In this document: piece after piece, positions 29,786 to 37,748 of the stretch
How the letters are laid out: every line of letters starts with the position of its first letter
Position numbering within the stretch: position 1 is the first letter of the stretch
NCBI GenBank assembly: GCA_044224215.1
Contig: JBGAKX010000005.1
Span: 1-64,000 of the forward strand
From: DAOMFM01 sp035429825
GTDB lineage: Bacteria; Acidobacteriota; Blastocatellia; UBA7656; JADIYM01
Length of the DNA stretch: 64,000 nt
Direction: 5' to 3'
Translations under genes and position numbers: made by a program
The notes under the pieces: generated by a model
Told to the model about the DNA's origin: nothing
What the model saw: the letters and a program-made list of their open reading frames with translations, nothing else
Databases searched by the model: none

Positions 29786-31789
29786 ATGCGTAACCTCATT
29801 CGTCCGTTACGGCTTGCTCTTATTCTCGGTGCGGTTGTAATCGCACTCTCCATTGTGTCAGTACACGGCCGTGCACAGCAGGGCGCCGTCGACCTCGACA
29901 AGGTTGCGGGTGCGAACCGAGCTCGAGCGGTGCGCGACGCGCTCGCCGTGCGAGTCGGGGGCATTGACAAGCTTCGCGTCCCATCGAGCGACGCTGCTCT
30001 TCCGCAACCGTTGCTCACGGACGGGGCGCCTGACCCTCGCTACCAGATCACGGAGGCAAAGAGGTATCTGGGAAAGCTTCTCTTCTTCGACCCTGTCCGG
30101 TCCAACCGTATTCACCCGGAGTTCGGAGGCCTTCCGTCCACGGCGCGCACCGGTTCGTGCGGGTCATGCCATCTCGGCGAGGTCGCTGGGAAGGCGGGAC
30201 AAGTGATAAACCTCCACTTGGGGGGCGAGGGACGCGGATTCACCGATTCGGCCGGAGTGTTTCATGTCCGCAGGCGCATTCAACCGGGTCTGCAAGACGT
30301 TATCCCAACCGGCCAGCAGGAGATCATCAACGGCATCGTCGTCAAGGACGGACGCTTTGATGCCGTCGACTCCGTTCCGCGTCTATCTCCGAGCATGATC
30401 GGTTTTGGATTCAACACACGCCTGCTGTTGAACGGCAAGGCCGGTGAGACGGAGTCGGTTGACAATCCGCACCACCTTCCCGCGGCCGAGAATCTTTGCG
30501 AAATCGCATTCAACGTTCATCGAATGCTCGAGACCCAGCAATCGGCGATTCAGGAATCGCCCGTCTACGTGAAGCTGTTTCACGACGCGTTTCCCGACGA
30601 GGCCGCCATCTACGAGCAGACCCTCGATATCAACGATCTGATCAACGATGCAACGATCGAACGGGCTGTGGCGACCTTTCTTCGCACGGTCGTCACAAGG
30701 AACACGCCGTTTGACCGTTTCCTCGCTGGCGACGACAGTGCACTTACGAAGAGGCAGCTTAACGGTCTGAAGTTGTTTCTCAACGATACCGCGCACGGCG
30801 GGGCAAATTGCATCCAGTGCCACAGTGGTCCGATGCTCAACAAGCAGCTTGGTGACGAAGCGGGCGTGCTTGTCAACGAGAACTTCTTCAATGTCGGTGT
30901 AGGCGACCACCCGCTCCAGCAGCTCGGCGCCATCGCGCTCGAGGACCCGAACCACCACGATATCGGCCGCGGCGAGATCACGCTGCAATCGGAAGACAAC
31001 TACAAGTTCCGGACGCTGACGCTGCGGCAGCTCAGGGATTCGGGTGGACAGATGATGCATTCGGCGCTGTTCACTTCGACGCGCGAGGTCGTGAACTACT
31101 TCAACGCGGGTATACCCCAGGATGCTCTTGCCGTGGCCGCCGGCAATGTCACGCCGCTCTTTACGCACCCTCGCGGGCCCGGCTCTGAACCCGGGCTTGG
31201 GCTGACGCCGAGACAGATTGACGCTCTCGTCGATTTCCTCGACAACGGTCTCTATGATCCGGCATTCGCGCGCTTCGACCCGAACTCGTCGACGGATTCA
31301 TTCGAGCTCAACGAGCGGGATCTGATCTATTCGGCGAACCGGCCCGAGCTTGTTGCATACGGCGCAGTCGACGGATTGATGCCGAGCGGACTCTGCCCGT
31401 CGAGCGACGATGGCCTGACCCGGCGCGACCGTGGGCTCGAGTTCCTCGATGTGAGCCGACAGATCTTTGTCGGCGTGCGCGGGGTTGAGCGAGACGCCGC
31501 GCACAATATGGAGACGCATCACTTGTCGCTCACGAACATCGGAAGCAGCCCCATCGACACGCATCTCCTGATGTGCTTCATGAATCTGTCGCCTGGGGCG
31601 TCGGTTGTCGGCGCAGAAGGGTTTTCGGAGCACCTGCCGTCACCTGGTGTCCCGTACATGCGCGAATTCGTGCCGCACGGCGAGGTCGACCCCGGCGAGA
31701 CGATGAATGTCGACGTCATATTCCGAACGAACTCAGCCGAGCAAGTGGGCTTTACGCTCGATTTCCTGAGCGGCCAGGGCAAGCCGTAG
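29786..31789 (+). CDS. Diheme cytochrome c peroxidase-like protein (MauG/CcpA superfamily)
   Basis: The 667-residue protein has a signal peptide (RLALILGAVVIALSIVSVHGRA) and two heme c sites: CGSCH at 125-129 and CIQCH at 342-346, in the order and spacing of the diheme peroxidase/MauG family. KLLFFDPVRS before the first heme is also typical (bacterial CcpA has KxLFFDPRLS). Beyond residue about 560 is a beta-rich extension (HHLSLTNIGSSPID ... VDPGETMNVDVIFR) like an Ig/DUF1573 domain, making the protein longer than classic 320-residue peroxidases. It should be periplasmic and reduce H2O2 or modify a partner protein. AAGGAG lies 11 bases before the ATG; the open frame continues 29 codons upstream without signal-peptide logic. 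It is convergent with the response regulator gene. Confidence 0.9.
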   Translation: MRNLIRPLRLALILGAVVIALSIVSVHGRAQQGAVDLDKVAGANRARAVRDALAVRVGGIDKLRVPSSDAALPQPLLTDGAPDPRYQITEAKRYLGKLLFFDPVRSNRIHPEFGGLPSTARTGSCGSCHLGEVAGKAGQVINLHLGGEGRGFTDSAGVFHVRRRIQPGLQDVIPTGQQEIINGIVVKDGRFDAVDSVPRLSPSMIGFGFNTRLLLNGKAGETESVDNPHHLPAAENLCEIAFNVHRMLETQQSAIQESPVYVKLFHDAFPDEAAIYEQTLDINDLINDATIERAVATFLRTVVTRNTPFDRFLAGDDSALTKRQLNGLKLFLNDTAHGGANCIQCHSGPMLNKQLGDEAGVLVNENFFNVGVGDHPLQQLGAIALEDPNHHDIGRGEITLQSEDNYKFRTLTLRQLRDSGGQMMHSALFTSTREVVNYFNAGIPQDALAVAAGNVTPLFTHPRGPGSEPGLGLTPRQIDALVDFLDNGLYDPAFARFDPNSSTDSFELNERDLIYSANRPELVAYGAVDGLMPSGLCPSSDDGLTRRDRGLEFLDVSRQIFVGVRGVERDAAHNMETHHLSLTNIGSSPIDTHLLMCFMNLSPGASVVGAEGFSEHLPSPGVPYMREFVPHGEVDPGETMNVDVIFRTNSAEQVGFTLDFLSGQGKP

Positions 31790-31895
31790 CTGTCGTCGCC
31801 TGGCGGGTGGAACGAGGGGCTGCAGGCTCCTCCGATCCACTCGCCAGACCCGACCAGATCGGTGGGCACATTGATAGGCGCCGCACGGGTATCGC

Positions 31896-33251
31896 CTAGT
31901 CGTTCGAGTATTCGTCGAGCTTTCGGTAGAGCGTCTTCCGGTCGAGTCCGAGCTGCTCAGCTGCACGCGTCTTATTCCCGCCTGTATCGTCCAGCGTTTG
32001 CAGGATGTACTCTCGCTCGAGCTCCCGTAAGGAGAGGCTCCGTTCGCGTGCACGCGCCACAATGGCCGAAGCCATTCCGGTCGACCATATCCTCTCGGGC
32101 AGGTCCTCGGGCGAAAGGACTGCACCGCGCGCAAGAGCGACCGCACGCTGGACGGCGTTTTCGAGCTCGCGCACGTTGCCTGGCCACGAGTATGCGGTCA
32201 GAATCGCAAGTGTCGAAGGCGCCACGTCAAGCGGCGGCCGCCCTGCGGCCTCGCACACGCGCGTCAGAAAGTGCTCGACGAGCAATGGAATGTCGATCGG
32301 CCGCTCACGCAATGGCGGAACACGCACGTGGATGACGTTCAGCCTCCAGTAGAGGTCCTCGCGGAATTCACCGAGTCGCACCTGCTCATCGAGATCGCGG
32401 TTCGTCGCTGCGACGATGCGGACATCGACTTCACGCTCCCTGTCGGCGCCAACGCGACGAACCGCACCATCCTGCAACGCGCGAAGGAGCTTTGGCTGGA
32501 ACCCGAGCGGGATGTCGCCGACCTCATCGAGGAACAAAGTCCCGCCATTCGCTGCCTCGAACAGCCCCGCGCGGGACTGACGAGCTCCTGTGAATGCCCC
32601 GCCTGTGTGCCCGAACAACTCCGATTCGATCAGATCTGCAGGTATGGCCGCACAATTGACAGGCACGAACGCACCACGCCGTTCGGACGTCTCATGGATG
32701 GCGCGCGCCACGAGTTCCTTACCGGTTCCCGACTCGCCCGTTATCAGGATGGTACTCGTGCTGCGACCTGCCCGGTCGACGAGATCGAACAGTTCCCGCA
32801 TTGTGCGTGATGCGCCGACGATGCAGGCCGGAGCGTGCGGAACCTCGCGGCGAAGGCGAGCCTGCTCTCGTTGCGGTGCGCTCGACTCGAGAGCCGCTTC
32901 TACTGCACCAAGCAGATCGCCAGTCTCGAACGGCTTGATGAGGTACTGGAATGCTCCGGACTTGACCATCTCGACGGCGTGCTCCACGGACCCAAAAGCG
33001 GTGATCGCTATGACCGGGACTTCAGGTCGAGTCTTCAACACTGCCGCGAGCACGTCGGACGCGGTCGCTCCGGGCATTCGCACGTCCGATACGATGAGGT
33101 CTATGTGCGTTTGTTGCTGGCCAATGCGCACCAGTGCGTCGGTTCCGTCAACCGCGACCATCGTGTCATAGCCCGATTCCTCGAGAACATCCACCAGCAG
33201 ATCCCGCATATCGGCGTCGTCTTCAGCGACGAGCAACCGCGCCTTGCTCAC
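31896..33251 (-). CDS. NtrC-family sigma54-dependent response regulator
   Basis: The 451-residue protein has an N-terminal receiver (Asp56 in DLIVSDVRMP, Lys in YLIKPF), an AAA+ domain with Walker A GESGTGKE (172-179), the sigma54-contact loop GAFTGA (218-223), Walker B GTLFLDEVGD and the R-finger region FREDLYWRLNV, and a C-terminal Fis-type helix-turn-helix (NKTRAAEQLGLDRKTLYRKL). It is a complete enhancer-binding activator of sigma54 promoters. Its start lies 29 bases inside the end of the kinase gene, so the two are translated together. The TGCGACA dyad and -24/-12 promoter upstream of the kinase make autoregulation likely. Confidence 0.95.
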   Translation of the reverse strand: MSKARLLVAEDDADMRDLLVDVLEESGYDTMVAVDGTDALVRIGQQQTHIDLIVSDVRMPGATASDVLAAVLKTRPEVPVIAITAFGSVEHAVEMVKSGAFQYLIKPFETGDLLGAVEAALESSAPQREQARLRREVPHAPACIVGASRTMRELFDLVDRAGRSTSTILITGESGTGKELVARAIHETSERRGAFVPVNCAAIPADLIESELFGHTGGAFTGARQSRAGLFEAANGGTLFLDEVGDIPLGFQPKLLRALQDGAVRRVGADREREVDVRIVAATNRDLDEQVRLGEFREDLYWRLNVIHVRVPPLRERPIDIPLLVEHFLTRVCEAAGRPPLDVAPSTLAILTAYSWPGNVRELENAVQRAVALARGAVLSPEDLPERIWSTGMASAIVARARERSLSLRELEREYILQTLDDTGGNKTRAAEQLGLDRKTLYRKLDEYSND

Positions 33252-34740
33252 CTAATACCTCCTTATCCACGGACGGGCTCTTCGTATTGCTCTCCGCCGA
33301 CCCTGCAAGCGGAATCTGGATCGTAAAGACTGCGCCCCCGGCAGAGGGGCGCGAGACAAGAATCCTGCCGCCGTGGTCCTCGACGACACGGCGCGAAACG
33401 CTGAGACCGAGTCCGGTGCCACGGCCGACGTCCTTCGTTGTAAAGAACGGTTCGAAAATGTGCTCGATGTGCTCCGGCAGAATGCCATGCCCGGTGTCTT
33501 CGATCCGCACGGCTGCAGAACCGGAATGCTCGGATACATCGACTTTGAGCGTTCCCCCGTCAGGCATCGCCTGGACAGCGTTCATGCATATGTTGAGGAG
33601 CACTTGCTGCAAAAGGTCGGCATCCGCGTCTACGACGACATGTCCCGCCGTGCTGAAATTGACGCTGATTCCAGCAGTTGATGTCTCGGTGCTGAGCAAT
33701 TCGCAGACGCCCGAAGCGAGTGCGGAGAGGTCGACAGGTACGATCCGCATCGAATACGGTCGGGCCAAATCGAGGAGCTGGCGGACGATTCGCACAATCC
33801 GATGAGTCTGGTTGCGAATGATAGTGAGGTTGCGCTGGCGCTGATCGAGCGGGGCGTCAGGTTTGGCAAGAAGTTGCTCGGCGCGGCCGTCGATCACATT
33901 CAGCGGCGCTCCCACCTCGTGAGCCACGCCCGCAGCCAGTCGGCCGACGAGCGCAAGTCGCTCGTTGTGGCGAAACTCGCGCTCGAGTGCGAGGCGCTCA
34001 TCGGCCTCACGTGCAACCTCGAGTCGCTGTTCCTCGAGCCGACTCACCATCCGGTTGAATTCGGCAGCAAGTTCGCCAAATTCGCTTCCCCACGCAGGAA
34101 GCGCCACGCGATGTGACAGGTCTCCACTCCCGAGGGCCCGCGCACCCGCAAGCAGCGATCGGATGGGACGCGCCACGTTCCGACGAGCGACAAAGTACAC
34201 CACAATAAATATCGTCACGATGAGCAAAAAGGTCGTCGCAGCGACATTCAGCTGTGCTTGTGCGATATCGGCTTTCACGAACGTCAGAACTTCGATGATC
34301 TCAAATGCGCCGCGCCGTCCGGCTCCAAGATCGAGCGGCATCGTCACCGACAGGAAGTCAACACCGTTGATCGTGCGAATTCGCTCGATCGTGGCACCCG
34401 TCTCGATGACCCTCTCAACATCTGGTGAGTTGCCAAATTCGCCTCCAGCAAGAGCACTGGGTGTCGCCTCCACATTCCCGTGCTCGTCGTAGAGAACCAC
34501 GCCCTCGATCTTGAGATTCTCGCTCAGCCGATCGATGAGTCGTTTCGCATCGTCAATCCGCCCAGCTCGGTAATCATTGTCGAGCGCGAGTTGCAGTGTT
34601 ATCGCATGTGCCATCGCCTCGCTGCGCCGGTGCGACATGAGTGCCGAGGCCTGTCTGTGCACAAGAACATAGCCCGCCGCACCCATGATGGCGCCGACAG
34701 CGAGTGTGAGGACAATTACTAACCGCGTGCTTATGCTCAT
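33223..34740 (-). CDS. Membrane sensor histidine kinase (AtoS/ZraS type)
   Basis: The 505-residue kinase has TM1 at 5-27, a periplasmic sensor of about 135 residues (GVVLYDEHGNVEATPSAL suggests a double-Cache/PAS-like fold), TM2 at 168-185, a HAMP domain (ARPIRSLLAGARALGSGDL), HisKA with His274 in GVAHEVGAPLNVI, and an HATPase with LLNICMNAVQAM, EDTGHGI and GRGTGLGLSVS. The H-box with VGAPLN is typical of the HisKA class that partners NtrC-family regulators. ATG 34740 starts the first helix. A -24/-12 element lies about 28 bases upstream, so the gene is probably sigma54-transcribed. The signal is unknown; the flanking ion and redox genes are candidates for its regulon. Confidence 0.93.
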   Translation of the reverse strand: MSISTRLVIVLTLAVGAIMGAAGYVLVHRQASALMSHRRSEAMAHAITLQLALDNDYRAGRIDDAKRLIDRLSENLKIEGVVLYDEHGNVEATPSALAGGEFGNSPDVERVIETGATIERIRTINGVDFLSVTMPLDLGAGRRGAFEIIEVLTFVKADIAQAQLNVAATTFLLIVTIFIVVYFVARRNVARPIRSLLAGARALGSGDLSHRVALPAWGSEFGELAAEFNRMVSRLEEQRLEVAREADERLALEREFRHNERLALVGRLAAGVAHEVGAPLNVIDGRAEQLLAKPDAPLDQRQRNLTIIRNQTHRIVRIVRQLLDLARPYSMRIVPVDLSALASGVCELLSTETSTAGISVNFSTAGHVVVDADADLLQQVLLNICMNAVQAMPDGGTLKVDVSEHSGSAAVRIEDTGHGILPEHIEHIFEPFFTTKDVGRGTGLGLSVSRRVVEDHGGRILVSRPSAGGAVFTIQIPLAGSAESNTKSPSVDKEVLGEQGAVARR

Positions 34741-34766
34741 GCCATTGCCGTTGCTCGGTATCACGG

Positions 34767-34782
34767 AGCAAGTTGGCTGCCA
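34767..34782 (-). promoter_or_regulatory. Sigma54 (-24/-12) promoter of the kinase-regulator operon
   Basis: Read on the minus strand the site is TGGCAGCCAACTTGCT. It matches the TGGCAC-N5-TTGCA consensus with GG and GC exactly ten bases apart and the TTGC core intact. The predicted start point is about 15 bases before the kinase ATG. Confidence 0.75.
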
Positions 34783-34878
34783 TTCGGCGGAGCGGCGCTC
34801 GTTCGACCGGCCAACAACATGAAATGACAGCCGCGAGCAGCGCCCGAACGTGTTCTGTGTCCTGCGTACCGTGGAATT

Positions 34879-34898
34879 ATGCGACATCGTTGTCGCAT
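34879..34898. promoter_or_regulatory. Inverted repeat ATGCGACA-N4-TGTCGCAT, likely enhancer-binding site
   Basis: Two perfect 8-base arms flank TCGT. The dyad lies about 97 bases upstream of the -24 element, a normal position for an NtrC-type upstream activating sequence, and so is a candidate binding site for the regulator encoded in the same operon. It could act on both divergent genes. Confidence 0.65.
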
Positions 34899-35131
34899 TT
34901 CGCCACGGCATCCGGTTCGAGGTGCTCGCGCAGCGATACGTTGGTAGCCGAATGGATCCCCTGCGAACGCCGTATCCTGGCCTTGCGGAGGCAGGGCAGG
35001 CCGAACGGGCGCACGCGCACACCGGGTTACGATCAAGACCGTCGGCTCATGCACTTGTTCTGCGCGATTCGACACGGTAGCGTTCGCTCGAGTTGAGCCT
35101 CGGCACTCGATTCGCAGGACTCACCGACACA

Positions 35132-36703
35132 ATGAGCGAAACGCACCACGTTGTCATCGTCCTCATCGGATTGCTCCTCGTTGCCTCGGGCGTGGCAATG
35201 GCGACGAGGTGGCTCCGCGTTCCATATACGTTGCTTCTCGTCGTGGTCGGTCTTGTCATCTCACCGATGCACTTCTTGCCGGTCGTGCATATCTCACCTG
35301 ATCTGATCCTCCTCGTTTTCCTGCCTGCACTCCTGTTCGAGGCGGCATGGAATCTGAAGCTCGATCACCTGCGTGCAAACCTCGTTCCCATTCTCACGCT
35401 GGCACTTGCCGGTGTCGTTGTGTCGGTGGGAGTCGTGGCCGTGGTCCTTCACTATGCTGCCGGACTCACGTATCCAACGGCGCTGCTTTTTGGCGCGATG
35501 ATCTCGGCGACAGATCCCGTGTCGGTGCTTGCGATCTTCAAGAAGCTCAACCTGCCGGCACGGCTGTCGAGCGTGGTCGAAGGAGAAAGCCTGTTCAACG
35601 ACGGAACGGCGGTTGTGGTGTTTCGAATCATTCTCGGTGTAGTCCTTGGCGTGGTGTCCGATTCGGGTGTCGCTATCGCGTTTTCATCGGTTCGTGAATT
35701 CGTGCTCGTCGTCTTCGGTGGCCTTGCGATAGGCGCTGCCGTGGGAGTCGTGGCATCCACGCTGACGTCGAGATTCGAGGATTATCTGCTCGAGATCACG
35801 CTGACCACCGTCGCCGCATACGGTTCGTATTTCGCGGCAGAAACCATCGGCGTGTCGCCCGTGATCTCTGTACTGGTCGCAGGTCTTGTCATCGGCAACT
35901 ACGGTCGACGCATCGGGATGTCGGCAACGACGCAGATTGCCGTGAACTCGTTCTGGGAGTATGCAGCCTTTGTTGTGAACTCGCTGGTGTTCCTTCTGAT
36001 TGGGCTCGAGGTGCAGCTCTCGTCACTTGCGTCGGACGGGCTGGCGATCGCCTGCGGGATCGCGGCGATGCTCGCAGGACGAGCCGTGGCCGTTTACACG
36101 CTCATGCCGGTCGTCAACAGGTTTACGCAACCCGCACCATGGTCCTGGCAGCATGTGTTGTTCTGGGGCGGACTTCGGGGTTCGCTCTCGATCGCCCTCG
36201 CGTTGAGCCTTCCGCTTACGGTCGCCGACCGGCCCCTGCTCGTGACGATGACCTTTGGGGCAGTTCTATTCAGCCTTCTCGCGCAGGGATTGACGATGCG
36301 GCCACTGCTGCGGCGTCTCGGTTTCACGAGTGTGGATCGAGGTTGCGAAGAGCTGGAATTGCTGCAGGCGGCGTTGCTGGTCGAGACGTCTGCGCGAGCG
36401 GAGCTTGAATCCCTGAGAGATCGTGGAGGTTTGACAGATACCCTCTATCGCAAACTTCAAGGCAGTCTCGCAGCTGCGCGCGACGAGCTTCATGCTCGAC
36501 TCGCGGTACTCGACGTGGAGAACAGCGTGCTCGAGCGCGAACAGGAGCAGCGAATTCTCGACCACCTCGGCGACATACGGCGGGCACGCCTCGCTGAGCT
36601 TGTCCGTGAAGGACTTGTCGCTGAACGAACCTACGAACACCTGCGACGACAGCTCGATGACGACATGGGCGAACGAAAGAACCAGAGTACCTCGGAACAG
36701 TGA
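35132..36703 (+). CDS. CPA1-family Na+/H+ antiporter (NhaP/NhaG-like)
   Basis: The 523-residue protein has about twelve transmembrane segments and the CPA1 signature ISATDPVSVLAIFKKL, followed by VVEGESLFNDGTAVVVF whose Asp is the ion-binding ND motif. FWGGLRGSLSIALALSLP is the typical C-terminal membrane motif. After residue about 405 a cytoplasmic tail of 115 residues is charged and helical (coiled-coil pattern), which often senses pH or ligands. It should exchange Na+ or K+ for H+ at the cytoplasmic membrane. ATG 35132 is chosen over an earlier TTG (35093), since the first helix then starts the protein. It is divergent from the sigma54 two-component operon. Confidence 0.92.
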   Translation: MSETHHVVIVLIGLLLVASGVAMATRWLRVPYTLLLVVVGLVISPMHFLPVVHISPDLILLVFLPALLFEAAWNLKLDHLRANLVPILTLALAGVVVSVGVVAVVLHYAAGLTYPTALLFGAMISATDPVSVLAIFKKLNLPARLSSVVEGESLFNDGTAVVVFRIILGVVLGVVSDSGVAIAFSSVREFVLVVFGGLAIGAAVGVVASTLTSRFEDYLLEITLTTVAAYGSYFAAETIGVSPVISVLVAGLVIGNYGRRIGMSATTQIAVNSFWEYAAFVVNSLVFLLIGLEVQLSSLASDGLAIACGIAAMLAGRAVAVYTLMPVVNRFTQPAPWSWQHVLFWGGLRGSLSIALALSLPLTVADRPLLVTMTFGAVLFSLLAQGLTMRPLLRRLGFTSVDRGCEELELLQAALLVETSARAELESLRDRGGLTDTLYRKLQGSLAAARDELHARLAVLDVENSVLEREQEQRILDHLGDIRRARLAELVREGLVAERTYEHLRRQLDDDMGERKNQSTSEQ

Positions 36704-36734
36704 CGCTCCGATCATTTGGCATTGGGACCAGCAG

Positions 36735-37223
36735 TCAGAGCCTCTGCATCGTGATCAGAACCATCGGGTTGTCTCCGCCCACGCGACTGTAGACGATGGA
36801 GTATCCTTCGTCCGGGCTCTCCAGGGTGCCCGACCCCGATCCGTCTTCCGCAAGCCGGATCGATGTCCCGAGAACCGCCTCGGGTGCCGGCGCTCCGCTG
36901 TCGTCCCCGAAGAATGTCGACACGATTGCTCGCGCGCGACCGTCGGCAGCGTAGTACACACGGATCCGCCTCGTAGCGGACAACTTGAAGAGCTCCAGTT
37001 CGTCATCCTTGAGATCGGACTTACCGATGAGCTTGCGAACCTCTTGAGACGTCATTCCGAGCTGGATACCCCGGAACACCCCGGTCAGAATGCTGGAACG
37101 TTCCACCTGGATCTGGTCATTCTGTGTCGGCAGCGCTGCGAGCGCCGAAACGTTGACCTGCAGGGCGATGAGTGCGAACGCTGCCAACCCGGCGATACTG
37201 GCGATCCTCATCCGTTGTTTCAT
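36735..37223 (-). CDS. Hypothetical secreted protein
   Basis: The 162-residue protein has a signal peptide (RMRIASIAGLAAFALIALQVNVSALA) and a GGAGG ribosome site eight bases before the ATG, which both support the start at 37223 within a longer open frame. The mature part contains LTGVFRGIQLGMTSQEVRKLIG, the G-M-T/S-x-x-x-V pattern of small SmpA/BamE-like or "bounded by strands" repeats, then beta strands ending MVLITMQRL. I do not assign a family. It follows a zinc-ribbon gene by 15 bases and is probably cotranscribed. Confidence 0.75.
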   Translation of the reverse strand: MKQRMRIASIAGLAAFALIALQVNVSALAALPTQNDQIQVERSSILTGVFRGIQLGMTSQEVRKLIGKSDLKDDELELFKLSATRRIRVYYAADGRARAIVSTFFGDDSGAPAPEAVLGTSIRLAEDGSGSGTLESPDEGYSIVYSRVGGDNPMVLITMQRL

Positions 37224-37237
37224 GACGTGTCCTCCGT

Positions 37238-37534
37238 TCACTCGCTCGCCAAGCGCGGATCGTCGCCCGTGTCCTCGTCTGAAGATGCCCAGTGGATATT
37301 GCGTGACTGCCGTGTTACGACCTCGGGTGTCGCGGCCTCGCGACGACGTCGTGAAAACGCCACCGGAGCAGCGTTCTTCGCGATGAACACGTGGCGACAC
37401 GACCGGCAAATGAGCTGATCGCCCGGCCTGGCGTGACTCAGCCAGAATTGTGTGCACGATGGGCACTGGATGACGCGGACGGTGCTGGCGCCCTCGTTGG
37501 CAGCTGGTTTTATCGGAATTTTGTTACGAATCAT
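37238..37534 (-). CDS. Small zinc-ribbon protein
   Basis: The 98-residue protein contains one zinc ribbon, CPSC-TQFWLSHARPGDQLI-CRSC, then a basic and acidic tail rich in Arg, Asp and Glu. Similar ribbons (MJ0042 type) begin many bacterial envelope proteins, but this one lacks a transmembrane part. The ATG at 37534 is chosen because residues before it are unlike coding sequence; no strong ribosome site is present. It lies upstream of a secreted protein gene on the same strand. Function unknown. Confidence 0.65.
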   Translation of the reverse strand: MIRNKIPIKPAANEGASTVRVIQCPSCTQFWLSHARPGDQLICRSCRHVFIAKNAAPVAFSRRRREAATPEVVTRQSRNIHWASSDEDTGDDPRLASE

Positions 37535-37748
37535 CACACCGTGTAGTTTGCAATCTCCATACCATTGTCGGATTGACGACGCGTCATCCACGGCGCAGGA
37601 TGCCAGATTGCGGTCGGTCGAGGCGGATGCGCTCAGGTACGTCGTCGTGCCCGCGCGTATCTCCTCGGAGCGAACACCAACGCCAGTAACGCGGCACATC
37701 TCGCCCTGCGCGACCTGCATCCGCCGCGAACGGCTTGCAGGAATCGCG

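Larger units (their letters stand above)
34741..35131. other. Divergent control region, kinase / Na+/H+ antiporter
   Basis: This 391-base gap separates the sigma54 kinase-regulator operon from the antiporter gene. It holds a -24/-12 promoter and an inverted repeat that fit enhancer-driven transcription toward the kinase, listed separately. A weak GG-N10-GC match (TGGCCTTGCGGAGGCA near 34978) points toward the antiporter but lacks the TTGC core. No protein gene is likely in it. Confidence 0.6.

Noticed and set aside
34970..35000. Second sigma54-like promoter toward the antiporter gene
   Set aside because: GG and GC spacing fits (TGGCCTTGCGGAGGCA), but the -12 core is AGGC in place of TTGC, and such matches are frequent at this GC content.
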